A DNA stretch of 64,000 nucleotides from Bacillota bacterium (lineage in GTDB: Bacteria; Bacillota; Clostridia; Saccharofermentanales; DTU023). Position numbers and translations under genes: made by a program. Under the pieces are notes generated by a model. It did not search any database. It saw only the letters and a list, made by a program, of their open reading frames with translations, and was not told where the DNA came from. The stretch lies in NCBI GenBank assembly GCA_023426575.1, contig JAFAAL010000012.1:1-64000 (forward strand), given 5' to 3'. The number at the start of each line of letters is the position of its first letter. Positions within the stretch are counted from its first letter, which is position 1. Shown piece by piece: positions 1 to 8,786 of this stretch.

Positions 1-51
1 CCATAGCACGGCAACCCTTCTCCATCTCATCTCAAACAGTAAGGGGATTAT

Positions 52-987
52 ATGTTCAAGTTTATCCTGAAGAGAATTGCGTTAATGCTCCTGACGCTCT
101 GGATCATTATCTCAATTACCTTTTTCATGATGCACTCCGTTCCCGGGAATCCTCTCGCCAAGATGGCGAAGAATCTGCCCAAGCAAACTTTTGAAAACTA
201 TATGAAGAAGTATGGTCTCGAGAAGCCATTGCTTGAACAGTACGGGATTTTCTGGAAAAACTTAATTCTCAAGGGCGATCTCGGGGAGTCTATTCTCTAT
301 CCGGGTCGTTCTGTGACGGACACCATCAAGAAGACGACGCCCGTCTCTGGGAAGATTGGCTTCACCTCCTTGTTCATTGGCGTCGCCATCGGCGTCACGC
401 TGGGAATTATCGCAGCTCTGTTCAGGAATAAGTGGCCCGACTACCTTGTGATCTTTATCGCCATGCTCGGAGTCACCATCCCCGTCTTTGTCATGGGATC
501 CCTCCTCCAGGTGATCTTTGCGGCCAAGCTCAAAATGCTCCCGACGGCAGGGTGGGGGCAGCCCAAACATATGGTCATGCCAGTCATCGCCATGTGTTTT
601 GGCCCTATTGCCACCTATGCGCGCTATATGCGGAGCAATTTCCTCGAGGTCTTGAATCAGGATTATATTCTGACGGCAGAGGCCAAGGGCGTCTCCCGCA
701 TCGGCATCATTTTTAAGCACGTCCTCCGCAATGCCCTCTTGCCTGTCATCACGATCTTGGGTCCACAGATCGCTGGTGTCTTTACAGGTTCCTTTGTCGT
801 AGAGAGGATGTTCTCCATCCCTGGTCTGGGCTATTATTTCGTCGATAGTGTCAACAATCGTGACTATCCGATGATCATTGGCACGACGGCCTTTTATGCC
901 GCTCTCTTCATTATTTCACAACTGGCAGTCGACATCGTCTACGGTCTCGTCGATCCGCGCATCCGTGTCCAAGGGAGGAAAGCCTAA
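52..987 (+). CDS. oppB: Peptide ABC transporter permease (OppB/DppB family)
   Basis: Inner-membrane permease of a dipeptide/oligopeptide-type ABC importer (binding-protein-dependent transport family). The 311-residue protein opens with a membrane helix typical of the family (residues about 5-30) ending in HSVPGNP, has a large loop, then five further helices. The EAKG loop (EAKGVSRIGIIFKHVLRNAL) that contacts the ATPase is present near residue 210. AAGGGG lies just upstream of the ATG. It overlaps oppC by one base (TAATG), so the two are translationally coupled. The substrate (peptide, nickel or other) cannot be read from the permease, and the binding protein is not in the window; it may lie to the left. 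Confidence 0.93.
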   Translation: MFKFILKRIALMLLTLWIIISITFFMMHSVPGNPLAKMAKNLPKQTFENYMKKYGLEKPLLEQYGIFWKNLILKGDLGESILYPGRSVTDTIKKTTPVSGKIGFTSLFIGVAIGVTLGIIAALFRNKWPDYLVIFIAMLGVTIPVFVMGSLLQVIFAAKLKMLPTAGWGQPKHMVMPVIAMCFGPIATYARYMRSNFLEVLNQDYILTAEAKGVSRIGIIFKHVLRNALLPVITILGPQIAGVFTGSFVVERMFSIPGLGYYFVDSVNNRDYPMIIGTTAFYAALFIISQLAVDIVYGLVDPRIRVQGRKA

Positions 988-1928
988 TGAGTAATCAGTC
1001 TAAGACTTTAGAGCTTAAGCTCAGCCCAGATCTCTTTAGGCCGCTGCCCCAATCTGAAAAGCATTCAGAACAGATTGCTCGGCCCTCAATTACGTATTGG
1101 AGCGACGCTTGGCGCCGTTTCAAGGAAAACAAGATTGCGCTGATCGCGATGATCATCCTGGCCATTTTGGTCCTGATGGCGATCTTTGTCCCCATTGTCT
1201 CTCCCTATAACTTCAAGGAAATTGTCAATGCCAAGAACATGGCACCGAGTGCCCAGCACTGGTTCGGGACAGACGACCTCGGCCGCGACCTCTTCACACG
1301 TGTCTTCCAAGGCATGCGGGTCTCTCTGATCATCGGTCTCCTAGGGGCGATCATCTCAATGGTCATCGGTACCATCTATGGCGCCATTTCGGCCTACGCT
1401 GGTGGCAAGGTCGATACAATCATGATGCGGGCGATTGAGATCTTAGGTTCAGTTCCCTATCTTCTAGTCGTCATTCTCATCCAGCTCTTCTTTAACAAGA
1501 GAAGTATCCCCATCCTCATCCTAGCCCTGACGATCACAGGTTGGCTTGGCATGGCTCGGATTGTTCGAGGCCAACTTCTTTCCTTGAAAAATCAAGATTT
1601 TGTCCTCGCCGCGCAGACACTTGGAGTCTCGAGTGGCCGTATCATTACAAGCCACTTGATTCCAAACACTATGAACGTCATCATTGTCGCTTTGACCTTT
1701 GATATTCCGGGCTATATCTTCGCGGAGGCCTTCTTGTCCTTTATTGGCATCGGTCTATCATCCCCAGATACATCCCTCGGTGCTCTGGCTGCCGCGGGAC
1801 AGGTCAAATTCCTCTTCTATCCCTATCAGTTGATCTTCCCCTCGATCGCCATTGCCCTGATCATGCTCGTCTTTACGCTGATGGGCGATGGGCTCAGAGA
1901 TGCGCTGGATCCACGTTTGAGACAATAG
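987..1928 (+). CDS. oppC: Peptide ABC transporter permease (OppC/DppC family)
   Basis: Second permease of the importer, 313 residues. It has an N-terminal cytoplasmic segment of about 45 residues, a first helix (about 48-70), and the OppC/DppC N-terminal domain with HWFGTDDLGRDLFTR near residue 90, a signature of this subfamily. Five more helices follow, with the EAA-type loop around AAQTLGVSSGRIITSHLIPN. The C-terminus DALDPRLRQ is typical. It starts inside the oppB stop codon and is followed nine bases later by oppD, so the four genes form one operon. Confidence 0.93.
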   Translation: MSNQSKTLELKLSPDLFRPLPQSEKHSEQIARPSITYWSDAWRRFKENKIALIAMIILAILVLMAIFVPIVSPYNFKEIVNAKNMAPSAQHWFGTDDLGRDLFTRVFQGMRVSLIIGLLGAIISMVIGTIYGAISAYAGGKVDTIMMRAIEILGSVPYLLVVILIQLFFNKRSIPILILALTITGWLGMARIVRGQLLSLKNQDFVLAAQTLGVSSGRIITSHLIPNTMNVIIVALTFDIPGYIFAEAFLSFIGIGLSSPDTSLGALAAAGQVKFLFYPYQLIFPSIAIALIMLVFTLMGDGLRDALDPRLRQ

Positions 1929-1937
1929 GAGGATCAG

Positions 1938-3023
1938 ATGAATCAATTCGATCTACATATGAGCAAAGAAGAGCGTTTGAATAAGACTTCGCCAGACTTT
2001 TGTCAGGATCAATTCGCCGAAGCCGAAGAGATCTTAGATGTTGAAAATCTGCAAGTATCCTTTCACACCTTTGCGGGTGAGGTCCGTGCCGTCCGCAATG
2101 TCAGTTTTCACTTGAGAGAAGGGGAGACCCTTGCCTTTGTGGGGGAGTCTGGCTGTGGCAAGACAGTAACCGCCAAGGCGGTCATGCGCCTCTTAAAGGA
2201 GCCCCCTGCAGAAATCAAAGCGGGCTCGATCATTCGCTTTGCAGGTGAAGACGTCCTGAAAATGGACAAGAAGCGCATTCGGCACTACAAGGGCTCCGAC
2301 CTCGGCATGATCTTTCAGGACTCAATGACTTCGCTCAATCCCACGATGACCTGTGGCAAGCAAATTAGTGAGACCCTTAAAATTCATACAGATCTCAGTC
2401 CCTCCCAGCGTAAGGAGGCGACGATCGAGATGCTTAAAGCTGTTGAAATTCCCAATGCTGAGCAGCGCTATCGCCAATATCCCCACGAGCTCTCTGGCGG
2501 GATGAGACAAAGAGTGATGATTGCGATCTCTTTGGCGGCGAGTCCGCGCATCCTCATTGCCGATGAGCCGACAACAGCCCTCGACGTCACAATCCAGGCA
2601 CAGATCATGGCCCTCTTAAAACAGTTACAGCAGAAGAAGAAGACCGCCATTATCCTCGTGACACATGACCTGGGGGTCGTGGCCAATTTTGCCGATCGCA
2701 TCCAGGTGATGTATGCGGGGCAGATTGTCGAAGAGGGGACGACTGAGGAGATCTTTAAGAGCCCACAGCACCCCTATACCTGGGCTCTCCTCCGCTCCAT
2801 CCCGCGGCTCGATGTGCAGAGTGATCAGGAACTCTATTCTCTGAAGGGGACACCGCCCGATCTGCTCCTAGAATTACAGGGTTGTCCGTTCACGGACCGC
2901 TGTGACTATGCCATGGAAGTCTGTCGTCGCTATGCGCCAGATAAAAGCAAGTTTTCTTGTACCCATGGCTGCTACTGCTGGTTAAAACATGAGATGGCAC
3001 CCAATCAAGAGAGACCCGTCTAG
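1938..3023 (+). CDS. oppD: Peptide ABC transporter ATPase (OppD/DppD family)
   Basis: First ATPase subunit, 361 residues, on the cytoplasmic side. Walker A is GESGCGKT (about residue 69), the signature motif is LSGGMRQR, and Walker B is ILIADEPTTALD followed by the switch histidine in VTHDLG. The C-terminal oligopeptide/dipeptide extension has the Cys-rich stretch GCPFTDRCDYAMEVC common to OppD/OppF. About 35 extra residues precede the ABC fold, but AGGAGG before the ATG supports this start. It pairs with the next gene as a heterodimeric motor. Confidence 0.93.
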   Translation: MNQFDLHMSKEERLNKTSPDFCQDQFAEAEEILDVENLQVSFHTFAGEVRAVRNVSFHLREGETLAFVGESGCGKTVTAKAVMRLLKEPPAEIKAGSIIRFAGEDVLKMDKKRIRHYKGSDLGMIFQDSMTSLNPTMTCGKQISETLKIHTDLSPSQRKEATIEMLKAVEIPNAEQRYRQYPHELSGGMRQRVMIAISLAASPRILIADEPTTALDVTIQAQIMALLKQLQQKKKTAIILVTHDLGVVANFADRIQVMYAGQIVEEGTTEEIFKSPQHPYTWALLRSIPRLDVQSDQELYSLKGTPPDLLLELQGCPFTDRCDYAMEVCRRYAPDKSKFSCTHGCYCWLKHEMAPNQERPV

Positions 3024-3034
3024 AGGAGGCTGGG

Positions 3035-4087
3035 ATGAGTATCCAAGACAAGAACAAAAATCTCGATGTCTTGATTGACATCAAGAACCTCAAGCAATAT
3101 TTTCACATCGGACGCGGCAAGGTCGTCAAGGCCGTGGACGACGTCAGTTTTCAAATTTATCGTGGCGAGACTTTTGGTCTCGTCGGCGAGTCTGGCTGTG
3201 GCAAGACGACCTGTGGCAGGACCATCCTGCGCATCTATCAGCCGACAGCAGGTGAGGTGAGCTATAGAGGCCAAAATGTCAGCCATCTCAGGCGCAAGGC
3301 CCTGGCTGATTATCGAAAGAAGACACAGATGATCTTCCAAGATCCCTACTCGTCTCTCGATCCTCGTATGACCGTTGAAGAAATTGTGGCTGAGGGCCTC
3401 CGCGTCCACTTTCCAAAGCTCAGCGCTGCTGAGCGGACTGAGCGCGTCATCTCTCTACTCGAGGTGGTCGGTCTGACCAAGGATCATGCCACCCGCTTTC
3501 CTCATGAGCTCTCTGGCGGGCAGAGACAGAGAATTGGGGTGGCGAGAGCACTCGCTGTCGAGCCTGAATTCATAGTCTGTGACGAGCCGATTTCCGCTCT
3601 GGATGTCTCCATCCAAGCCCAGGTCGTCAATCTCTTGAAGAAGCTTCAGCGTGAAAATGACCTGACCTATCTCTTTATTTCCCATGATTTGTCCATGGTC
3701 AAGCACATCTCAGATCGCATCGGGGTCATGTATCTCGGCAGCCTGGTCGAAGTGACGAGCAACCATCAGCTCTATGACAATCCGCTGCACCCATACACTA
3801 AAGCTCTGATATCGGCCATCCCCATTCCCGACCCCAGCCAAAAGGACATGCAGGCGAGAATCAAATTAGAAGGGGAAATCCCCTCTCCGATCAATACGCC
3901 CCCAGGCTGCAAATTCTGTTCGCGCTGTCCTTATCGCATGAAAATATGTCAGAAGGCGCAACCTCCCCTCAGAGAAATTGAAGCTCAACACTATGCTGCC
4001 TGCTACCTCTTCGAGCAGTGTCGTCCAGAGCAATTGACTTCAGATGATCTCGATCATATGAGGCTGGAAAAGAGAGAAGATGAATAA
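3035..4087 (+). CDS. oppF: Peptide ABC transporter ATPase (OppF/DppF family)
   Basis: Second ATPase subunit, 350 residues. Walker A GESGCGKTT, signature LSGGQRQR, Walker B FIVCDEPISALD and the H-loop FISHDLS are all intact. The C-terminal extension carries Cys residues (CKFCSRCPYRMKIC) as in OppD. The start has GAGGAGG five bases upstream and lies 11 bases after oppD. It is the last gene of the opp operon and ends four bases before a strong hairpin. Confidence 0.93.
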   Translation: MSIQDKNKNLDVLIDIKNLKQYFHIGRGKVVKAVDDVSFQIYRGETFGLVGESGCGKTTCGRTILRIYQPTAGEVSYRGQNVSHLRRKALADYRKKTQMIFQDPYSSLDPRMTVEEIVAEGLRVHFPKLSAAERTERVISLLEVVGLTKDHATRFPHELSGGQRQRIGVARALAVEPEFIVCDEPISALDVSIQAQVVNLLKKLQRENDLTYLFISHDLSMVKHISDRIGVMYLGSLVEVTSNHQLYDNPLHPYTKALISAIPIPDPSQKDMQARIKLEGEIPSPINTPPGCKFCSRCPYRMKICQKAQPPLREIEAQHYAACYLFEQCRPEQLTSDDLDHMRLEKREDE

Positions 4088-4090
4088 TTG

Positions 4091-4118
4091 AAGAGACCTC
4101 CCGAAGGGGAGGTCTCTT
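4091..4118. terminator. Shared convergent terminator hairpin (oppF / coaE)
   Basis: A perfect 12-bp stem (AAGAGACCTCCC / GGGAGGTCTCTT) with a GAAG loop sits between two convergent genes. On the plus strand the hairpin is followed by a T-rich stretch (CTTATCTTCC). On the minus strand it is followed by CAATTATTCATC, so termination may work in both directions, though neither side has a long uninterrupted U tract. Confidence 0.8.
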
Positions 4119-4119
4119 C

Positions 4120-4737
4120 TTATCTTCCTGGAAGTCGAATGCCACGGTCGCCGAGTTCGCGCATTAAGATTTCGAGAACTCTGTCTTGGAGAGTGGCAAA
4201 GTCTTGGTTGTTAACGATCTCAATGTCTGCCCTCGCGGCGTATTCTTCACGGCTCATCTGTACCGCCATGCGCTGTTTCGCCGCTTCGGGGTCCAGTCCG
4301 CGCTCGGCGAGCCGATGTAAACGGAGATGATCCTCTGCCCAGACCGTCATTATGAAGTCACAGACATCAGAAAAGCCCTTTTCAAGAGGGATGGGAAAAT
4401 CCATGACGAGAGCCTTGCAACCGGCCTCCTCATAGTCCTTGAGTCGACGATTGACCTCTGCCAAGACCTCTCGATGGACGATCTGGCCCAGTTCATCTAG
4501 GGCCTGCTTGTCGTGAAAGACGAGTTCTGCCATTTTTTCTCGGCGCAGTCCCTCTTGAGAGTCTATGAACTCTCTGCCAAAACGCGCCTCGATGGCGGGG
4601 AGCGCCGCCCCATTCTGACGTGTGACGGCATGTGAAATCTCATCGGCGTCAATGACTGGCAAACCCGCCTCACGACAGATCGAGGCGACCGTTGATTTAC
4701 CAGTTCCTATCCCCCCAGTGATCCCAATGATAAACAT
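4120..4737 (-). CDS. coaE: Dephospho-CoA kinase
   Basis: Last step of coenzyme A synthesis: phosphorylates the 3'-OH of dephospho-CoA. The 205-residue length is normal. The P-loop GGIGTGKST is at the N-terminus, followed by the family motif VIDADEISH. The ATG overlaps the ychF stop codon by one base (TAATG), so translation is probably coupled to ychF. The gene ends two bases from the shared terminator stem. Confidence 0.93.
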   Translation of the reverse strand: MFIIGITGGIGTGKSTVASICREAGLPVIDADEISHAVTRQNGAALPAIEARFGREFIDSQEGLRREKMAELVFHDKQALDELGQIVHREVLAEVNRRLKDYEEAGCKALVMDFPIPLEKGFSDVCDFIMTVWAEDHLRLHRLAERGLDPEAAKQRMAVQMSREEYAARADIEIVNNQDFATLQDRVLEILMRELGDRGIRLPGR

Positions 4738-5831
4738 TAGACGTTGAAACGGAAGAGGAGAATGTCGCCATCTTTAACGACATAGTCCTTGCCCTCGGAG
4801 CGGTAGAGTCCGAGGTCCTTGGCCTTTTGCATGGAGTGCTCGGCAGGACCCATGAAATTGTCATAGCTGATGCATTCAGCACGGATGAAGCCCCGCTCGA
4901 AGTCGCTATGAATTTTACCTGCGGCTTGCGGGGCCAGCGTTCCCTGGCGAATTGTCCAAGCCCGGCACTCGTCGTGGCCGGCCGTAAAATAGGAGATGAG
5001 CCCCAGGAGTTTATAGGCAGCTCTGACGACCTGATCGAGCCCAGATTCACTGAGACCTAAATCTGTCATAAAGAGCTCTCGATCTTCTGGCTCGAGTTCT
5101 TGCAACTCAGCTTCAACTTGAGTACATAGAGTGATGAGCTCCGCCCCCTGAGACCTTGCATAGTCCTGGAGGGGGGTGATTGACTCTGGCTTGCTCCCAA
5201 TGTCTGCCTCACTGATGTTTGCAAGGTAAAGGATGGGCTTGTCTGAGAGCAGCAGGAGCTCTTGCATGATTTCTCGGCCGCTCTCTCGCCCTGGAAACTG
5301 GCTGGCATTTTGCCCTGTCTCGAGAAAGGCGTGCAGCTCATTGAGAAAGTCCAATTCAAGCAAAGCCTCCTTCTGGCCCGTTTTGGCCATCTTTGAAACC
5401 TTCACCTGCCTGCGCTCAATCTGTTCTAAATCTGCGAGGATCAGTTCTGTCTCAATGGCCTTGACGTCACGCATTGTATCGACGGAGCCGTAGACATGGG
5501 TGATATTTGAATCTTCAAAAGCTCGGACGAGATGGACAATCGCGTCACATTCGCGGATATTTCCCAGAAATTTATTGCCGAGTCCCTCCCCCTGGGCGGC
5601 TCCCTCGACCAAGCCAGCAATATCGACAAATGTCACTACTGCGGGCGTCTTCTTCTTAGGTTGATAGACATCTGCCAGGCGATCGAGACGCTGATCGGGT
5701 AGAGGCACGATACCGATATTCGGTTCAATCGTACAGAAGGGGTAATTGGCGCATTCGGCGCCCGCCTGGGTCAGGGCGTTGAACAGGGTGGACTTGCCGA
5801 CATTGGGCAGACCTACAATTCCAAGCTTCAT
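4737..5831 (-). CDS. ychF: Redox-regulated ATPase/GTPase YchF
   Basis: Obg-family P-loop NTPase of the universal YchF/OLA1 group, which prefers ATP and binds ribosomes. The 364-residue length matches the family. G1 is GLPNVGKST at the start, G3 is DIAGLVEGAAQGEGLG, and the G4-like element is LYLANISE. The C-terminal TGS domain contains the typical FTAGHDECRAWTIRQG and ends in DILLFRFNV. It is divergent from the ComM-like gene and leads a two-gene unit with coaE. Confidence 0.95.
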   Translation of the reverse strand: MKLGIVGLPNVGKSTLFNALTQAGAECANYPFCTIEPNIGIVPLPDQRLDRLADVYQPKKKTPAVVTFVDIAGLVEGAAQGEGLGNKFLGNIRECDAIVHLVRAFEDSNITHVYGSVDTMRDVKAIETELILADLEQIERRQVKVSKMAKTGQKEALLELDFLNELHAFLETGQNASQFPGRESGREIMQELLLLSDKPILYLANISEADIGSKPESITPLQDYARSQGAELITLCTQVEAELQELEPEDRELFMTDLGLSESGLDQVVRAAYKLLGLISYFTAGHDECRAWTIRQGTLAPQAAGKIHSDFERGFIRAECISYDNFMGPAEHSMQKAKDLGLYRSEGKDYVVKDGDILLFRFNV

Positions 5832-5991
5832 GAGCGGCTCACTTTCCTATTTGCTGAAGGTATTTTAAACCATATTGAAGAGAATTGGCAGAGGCGTCGA
5901 CGGGAACTGTCGCATTTTGACTGAGCGTTGTGCCTCTCTGCACGGGACTTTTCTTTAGGATTTAAGCTAATGAAGTGGAGTGGAGGTCATT
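5832..5991. other. Divergent intergenic region ychF / comM
   Basis: About 160 bases between divergent genes. The minus strand has a TAAAAT -10-like hexamer at 5862-5867, with only a poor -35 match upstream. The plus strand has TTGACT at 5917-5922 without a well-spaced -10. It presumably contains both promoters, but neither can be placed with confidence. No structured leader was seen. Confidence 0.4.
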
Positions 5992-7539
5992 ATGGCATAC
6001 GCCAGCATGAAAACAATCTTTATGAACGGTCGGCAAGCAGAATTGGGAAAAATAGAGATCCAATTGAGTTCTGGCCTGCCGACATTTTTCTTTAGCGGCC
6101 TGGTTCGCGGAGCGCTTCGAGAGAGCCCACAGCGTGTTCGGGCATGCTTTCAGAATTTAGGCCTCAGCTATCCTCAGAGAAAGATTCTCATCTCCTGTCA
6201 GCCGGCTGACACAGCTAAGGATGGCAGCCATTACGATCTTGCGCTGGCTGTCCTCCTCGCTGAGGCCACGGGTCAGGGGCGGCGCGTTCCAGAGTTCCAG
6301 GAGGCATTGATCCTGGGTGAGCTCGATCTCCAAGGAGACGTTCAGGCATTCTCAGACCTATTGAATTATCTGCGGGCAGCTTCTGACTTTGGCTTTCGAG
6401 ATATCATCCTTTCAGATGTCGATACCGAAGAATTGACGGCCTGTCGTGAAGCTTTTGGCCATTTAAGACTTTGGCCCGTCCGAGATCTCAAGTCCTGTCT
6501 GAACCTTGTGACTGCTGGAGATTCTAAGTCTGTCTCAGCCTGGAGATTGCCAGCGCCTAATGCTGATGCGGAGCTGAATGTGTCGGAGAGTCTTCGCCAT
6601 TTTGCCCTGATTCCCTCGCAGGGTGAGCTGATCTATGCCCTGGCCGTCGCAGCAGCTGGATGGCATCCTCTGTTTATCATCGGGGCTCCAGGAACTGGCA
6701 AGAGCTTTACAGCGGAAATTATGCGCTATCTCCAAAGTTCTGATCGCTCAGATCAGCTGCGTCCCTTTGTCAGCTGTCATCATTCAGTGACGAGGGCGGC
6801 GCTGATTGGGGGCGGTGTCCCCATCCGAGAGGGACTCGTCACCAAGGCAGATGGGGGAACCTTGTTTCTCGATGAGTTGACAGAGTTTCACAGCCAGCAT
6901 CTCGATCTTTTGCGGGAGATTTTATCTTCTGGACAGGTTGAATTGGCACGCGCTGATGAGCATTGCCATCTACCAGCGGATTTCCTGCTCGTTGCTGCTG
7001 CCAATCCCTGTCCCTGTGGCTATTATCTCGATGGTCAGAATCGCTGTACCTGTGCCTTCACACGTGTCGAACGCTATCAGGGGAAAATATCAGGGCCACT
7101 CTGGGATCGCTTTCAATTACAGGTCTCTCTCAGAACACTGCCAGCTGAAGAACTGGCCCATGCCTATCAAGAGGAGGCTATTGCGGCGGGACAGCGCAAG
7201 TTGTCTTTTCTGCGCCAAGCTGTAGCGAGGGCTGTGGAACGACAAAAAGAGAGGGCTAATCAACAGGGCCTCAGCGAATGGCGCAACGGCCGCATGCAGG
7301 AAGGCGATCTGATCAAGATCTTTCAAGTCAATCTCAGTGCGCGGCAGGCTCTTATCCCCTTGGCAAGCATGCGGCGATTGACTGCGCGCGGGGTGTCACA
7401 TCTCCTGGGAGTCGCCAGGACAATGGCAGATCTTGCGGACCGCGATGAGCTCGATCTCAGAGATCTTCATCTCGCCTTGTCTTATCTCCCTGTGAGACCC
7501 ACTGTCGCTGTGCAGAAGCAGCAGTGGGCTAGTTTTTAA
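5992..7539 (+). CDS. comM: YifB/ComM family Mg-chelatase-like AAA+ ATPase
   Basis: Member of the YifB/ComM family; in naturally competent bacteria ComM is a branch-migration helicase acting during integration of transforming DNA. The 515 residues show an N-terminal ChlI-like fold, Walker A GAPGTGKS, Walker B GGTLFLDELTEF, the Cys-containing NPCPCGYYLDGQNRCTC insert, and a C-terminal Mg_chelatase_C helical domain with RRLTARGVSH. The ATG at 5992 has GGAGG five bases upstream; an in-frame GTG at 5980 lies upstream of that site and is not needed. It abuts dprA. Confidence 0.9.
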   Translation: MAYASMKTIFMNGRQAELGKIEIQLSSGLPTFFFSGLVRGALRESPQRVRACFQNLGLSYPQRKILISCQPADTAKDGSHYDLALAVLLAEATGQGRRVPEFQEALILGELDLQGDVQAFSDLLNYLRAASDFGFRDIILSDVDTEELTACREAFGHLRLWPVRDLKSCLNLVTAGDSKSVSAWRLPAPNADAELNVSESLRHFALIPSQGELIYALAVAAAGWHPLFIIGAPGTGKSFTAEIMRYLQSSDRSDQLRPFVSCHHSVTRAALIGGGVPIREGLVTKADGGTLFLDELTEFHSQHLDLLREILSSGQVELARADEHCHLPADFLLVAAANPCPCGYYLDGQNRCTCAFTRVERYQGKISGPLWDRFQLQVSLRTLPAEELAHAYQEEAIAAGQRKLSFLRQAVARAVERQKERANQQGLSEWRNGRMQEGDLIKIFQVNLSARQALIPLASMRRLTARGVSHLLGVARTMADLADRDELDLRDLHLALSYLPVRPTVAVQKQQWASF

Positions 7540-8763
7540 ATGTATCAAGTCAGGTGGGCCCTAGCAGAGAGAGTTTTTAGAGCTCAGCAGGGACGAGCTG
7601 CTCAGGGGAGAGGGACCTATGCACTCCTCTACGAGATCATTTCTCACTACGGGCCTGAACTGGGACTTGAGCTCTCTCAGCGGGCCACTCAAGTGCTAGA
7701 AGACGATCAGAGCAGTATGGCCGAAGTGAATACGCCGTTTCTGACAGCCTCTTGGCAAGGGATGATTGAAGAGCTCTTAGAGCATAGGGGATTGCAGGAC
7801 AAAGCTGCCATCCAAGGGCCTCTGGCGAAATTTGCCTCCTCTGCTGATGTCTGTTTTTTTGGCAGTACACTCTACCCAGAGAGCCTTTATGACTGCGCGC
7901 GTCCTGCGCCCATCATTTGGCACTTGGGCGCCAGGCCTGACTTGCTCGCTCACGAAGATGCGATGGCCGTCGTCGGCAGTCGCAGTGCGACCGCATATGG
8001 ATTGAGAGTTGCATCTGACCTGGCCACATTGTTGGTGCAGCTCAACTTGCCTCTGATCAGTGGACTGGCCATCGGAATCGATAGCGCAGCTCAGTGGTCA
8101 GCTCTGAAGCAGGGGGGACAAGTCATGGGTGTGATGCCGGGTGGCCTGAATCATCCCTATCCGCACAGTTCCTGGGAGCTCTACAAAGAAGTCGCCAAGA
8201 CGGGCCTGCTCATCTCTTTATTTCCTCCCGTTGAGAAGGTTCACCGCTGGCACTTTCCCGTCCGAAACCATCTGATCGCCGGACTCGCAGCTGAGACCTT
8301 TGTCATCGAGGGGGCGGAACACTCAGGCTCGCTTTTGACGGCTCATGCCGCCCTAGAAATGGGCAAGGAGATATGGGCCGTGCCGGGCTCGATCTATCAG
8401 CCAGCTTCCAGAGCAGGCAATGGCCTCATCGCAGATGGGGCGAATCCGCTCTATGACTTTGCCGTCTTGGAAAAGTATTTGAAAGAGCGATATGGGGTCT
8501 CACGACAGATGAGTTCCTCTCAGCTGCAAGGGGAAGCTAGAGAGGAGAAATTCCAGATCAGCCTTAGGGAGCAGGCCGAGCTAAAGACTTTGCTGCTCTT
8601 CCTCGCAGAAGAGAATAAGGCTCTCTCAGAACTTCAGGAACGGTGGCGAACGAGCCCTGAAGAGCTGAGAGAAATGCTCGGCTATGCCATGGCGACGGGG
8701 CTTGTCGAGAACCTTGGCGGGAAATTTGTTTTGACAGGTCGGGGGCTTTCCGTTATATATTAG
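7540..8763 (+). CDS. dprA: DNA-processing protein DprA
   Basis: Loads RecA on incoming single-stranded DNA in natural transformation; widely present also in species not known to be competent. It is 407 residues long. The Rossmann-like core has VVGSRSATAYG, SGLAIGIDSAAQ, GGLNHPYP, FPVRNHLIAGL and EHSGSLLTA, all hallmarks of DprA/Smf, followed by a C-terminal winged-helix-like segment. The ATG directly follows the TAA of the ComM-like gene with no clear Shine-Dalgarno, so it probably depends on coupled translation. Confidence 0.93.
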   Translation: MYQVRWALAERVFRAQQGRAAQGRGTYALLYEIISHYGPELGLELSQRATQVLEDDQSSMAEVNTPFLTASWQGMIEELLEHRGLQDKAAIQGPLAKFASSADVCFFGSTLYPESLYDCARPAPIIWHLGARPDLLAHEDAMAVVGSRSATAYGLRVASDLATLLVQLNLPLISGLAIGIDSAAQWSALKQGGQVMGVMPGGLNHPYPHSSWELYKEVAKTGLLISLFPPVEKVHRWHFPVRNHLIAGLAAETFVIEGAEHSGSLLTAHAALEMGKEIWAVPGSIYQPASRAGNGLIADGANPLYDFAVLEKYLKERYGVSRQMSSSQLQGEAREEKFQISLREQAELKTLLLFLAEENKALSELQERWRTSPEELREMLGYAMATGLVENLGGKFVLTGRGLSVIY

Positions 8764-8786
8764 AGAGAATTTGGCGGGAGGTTTCG

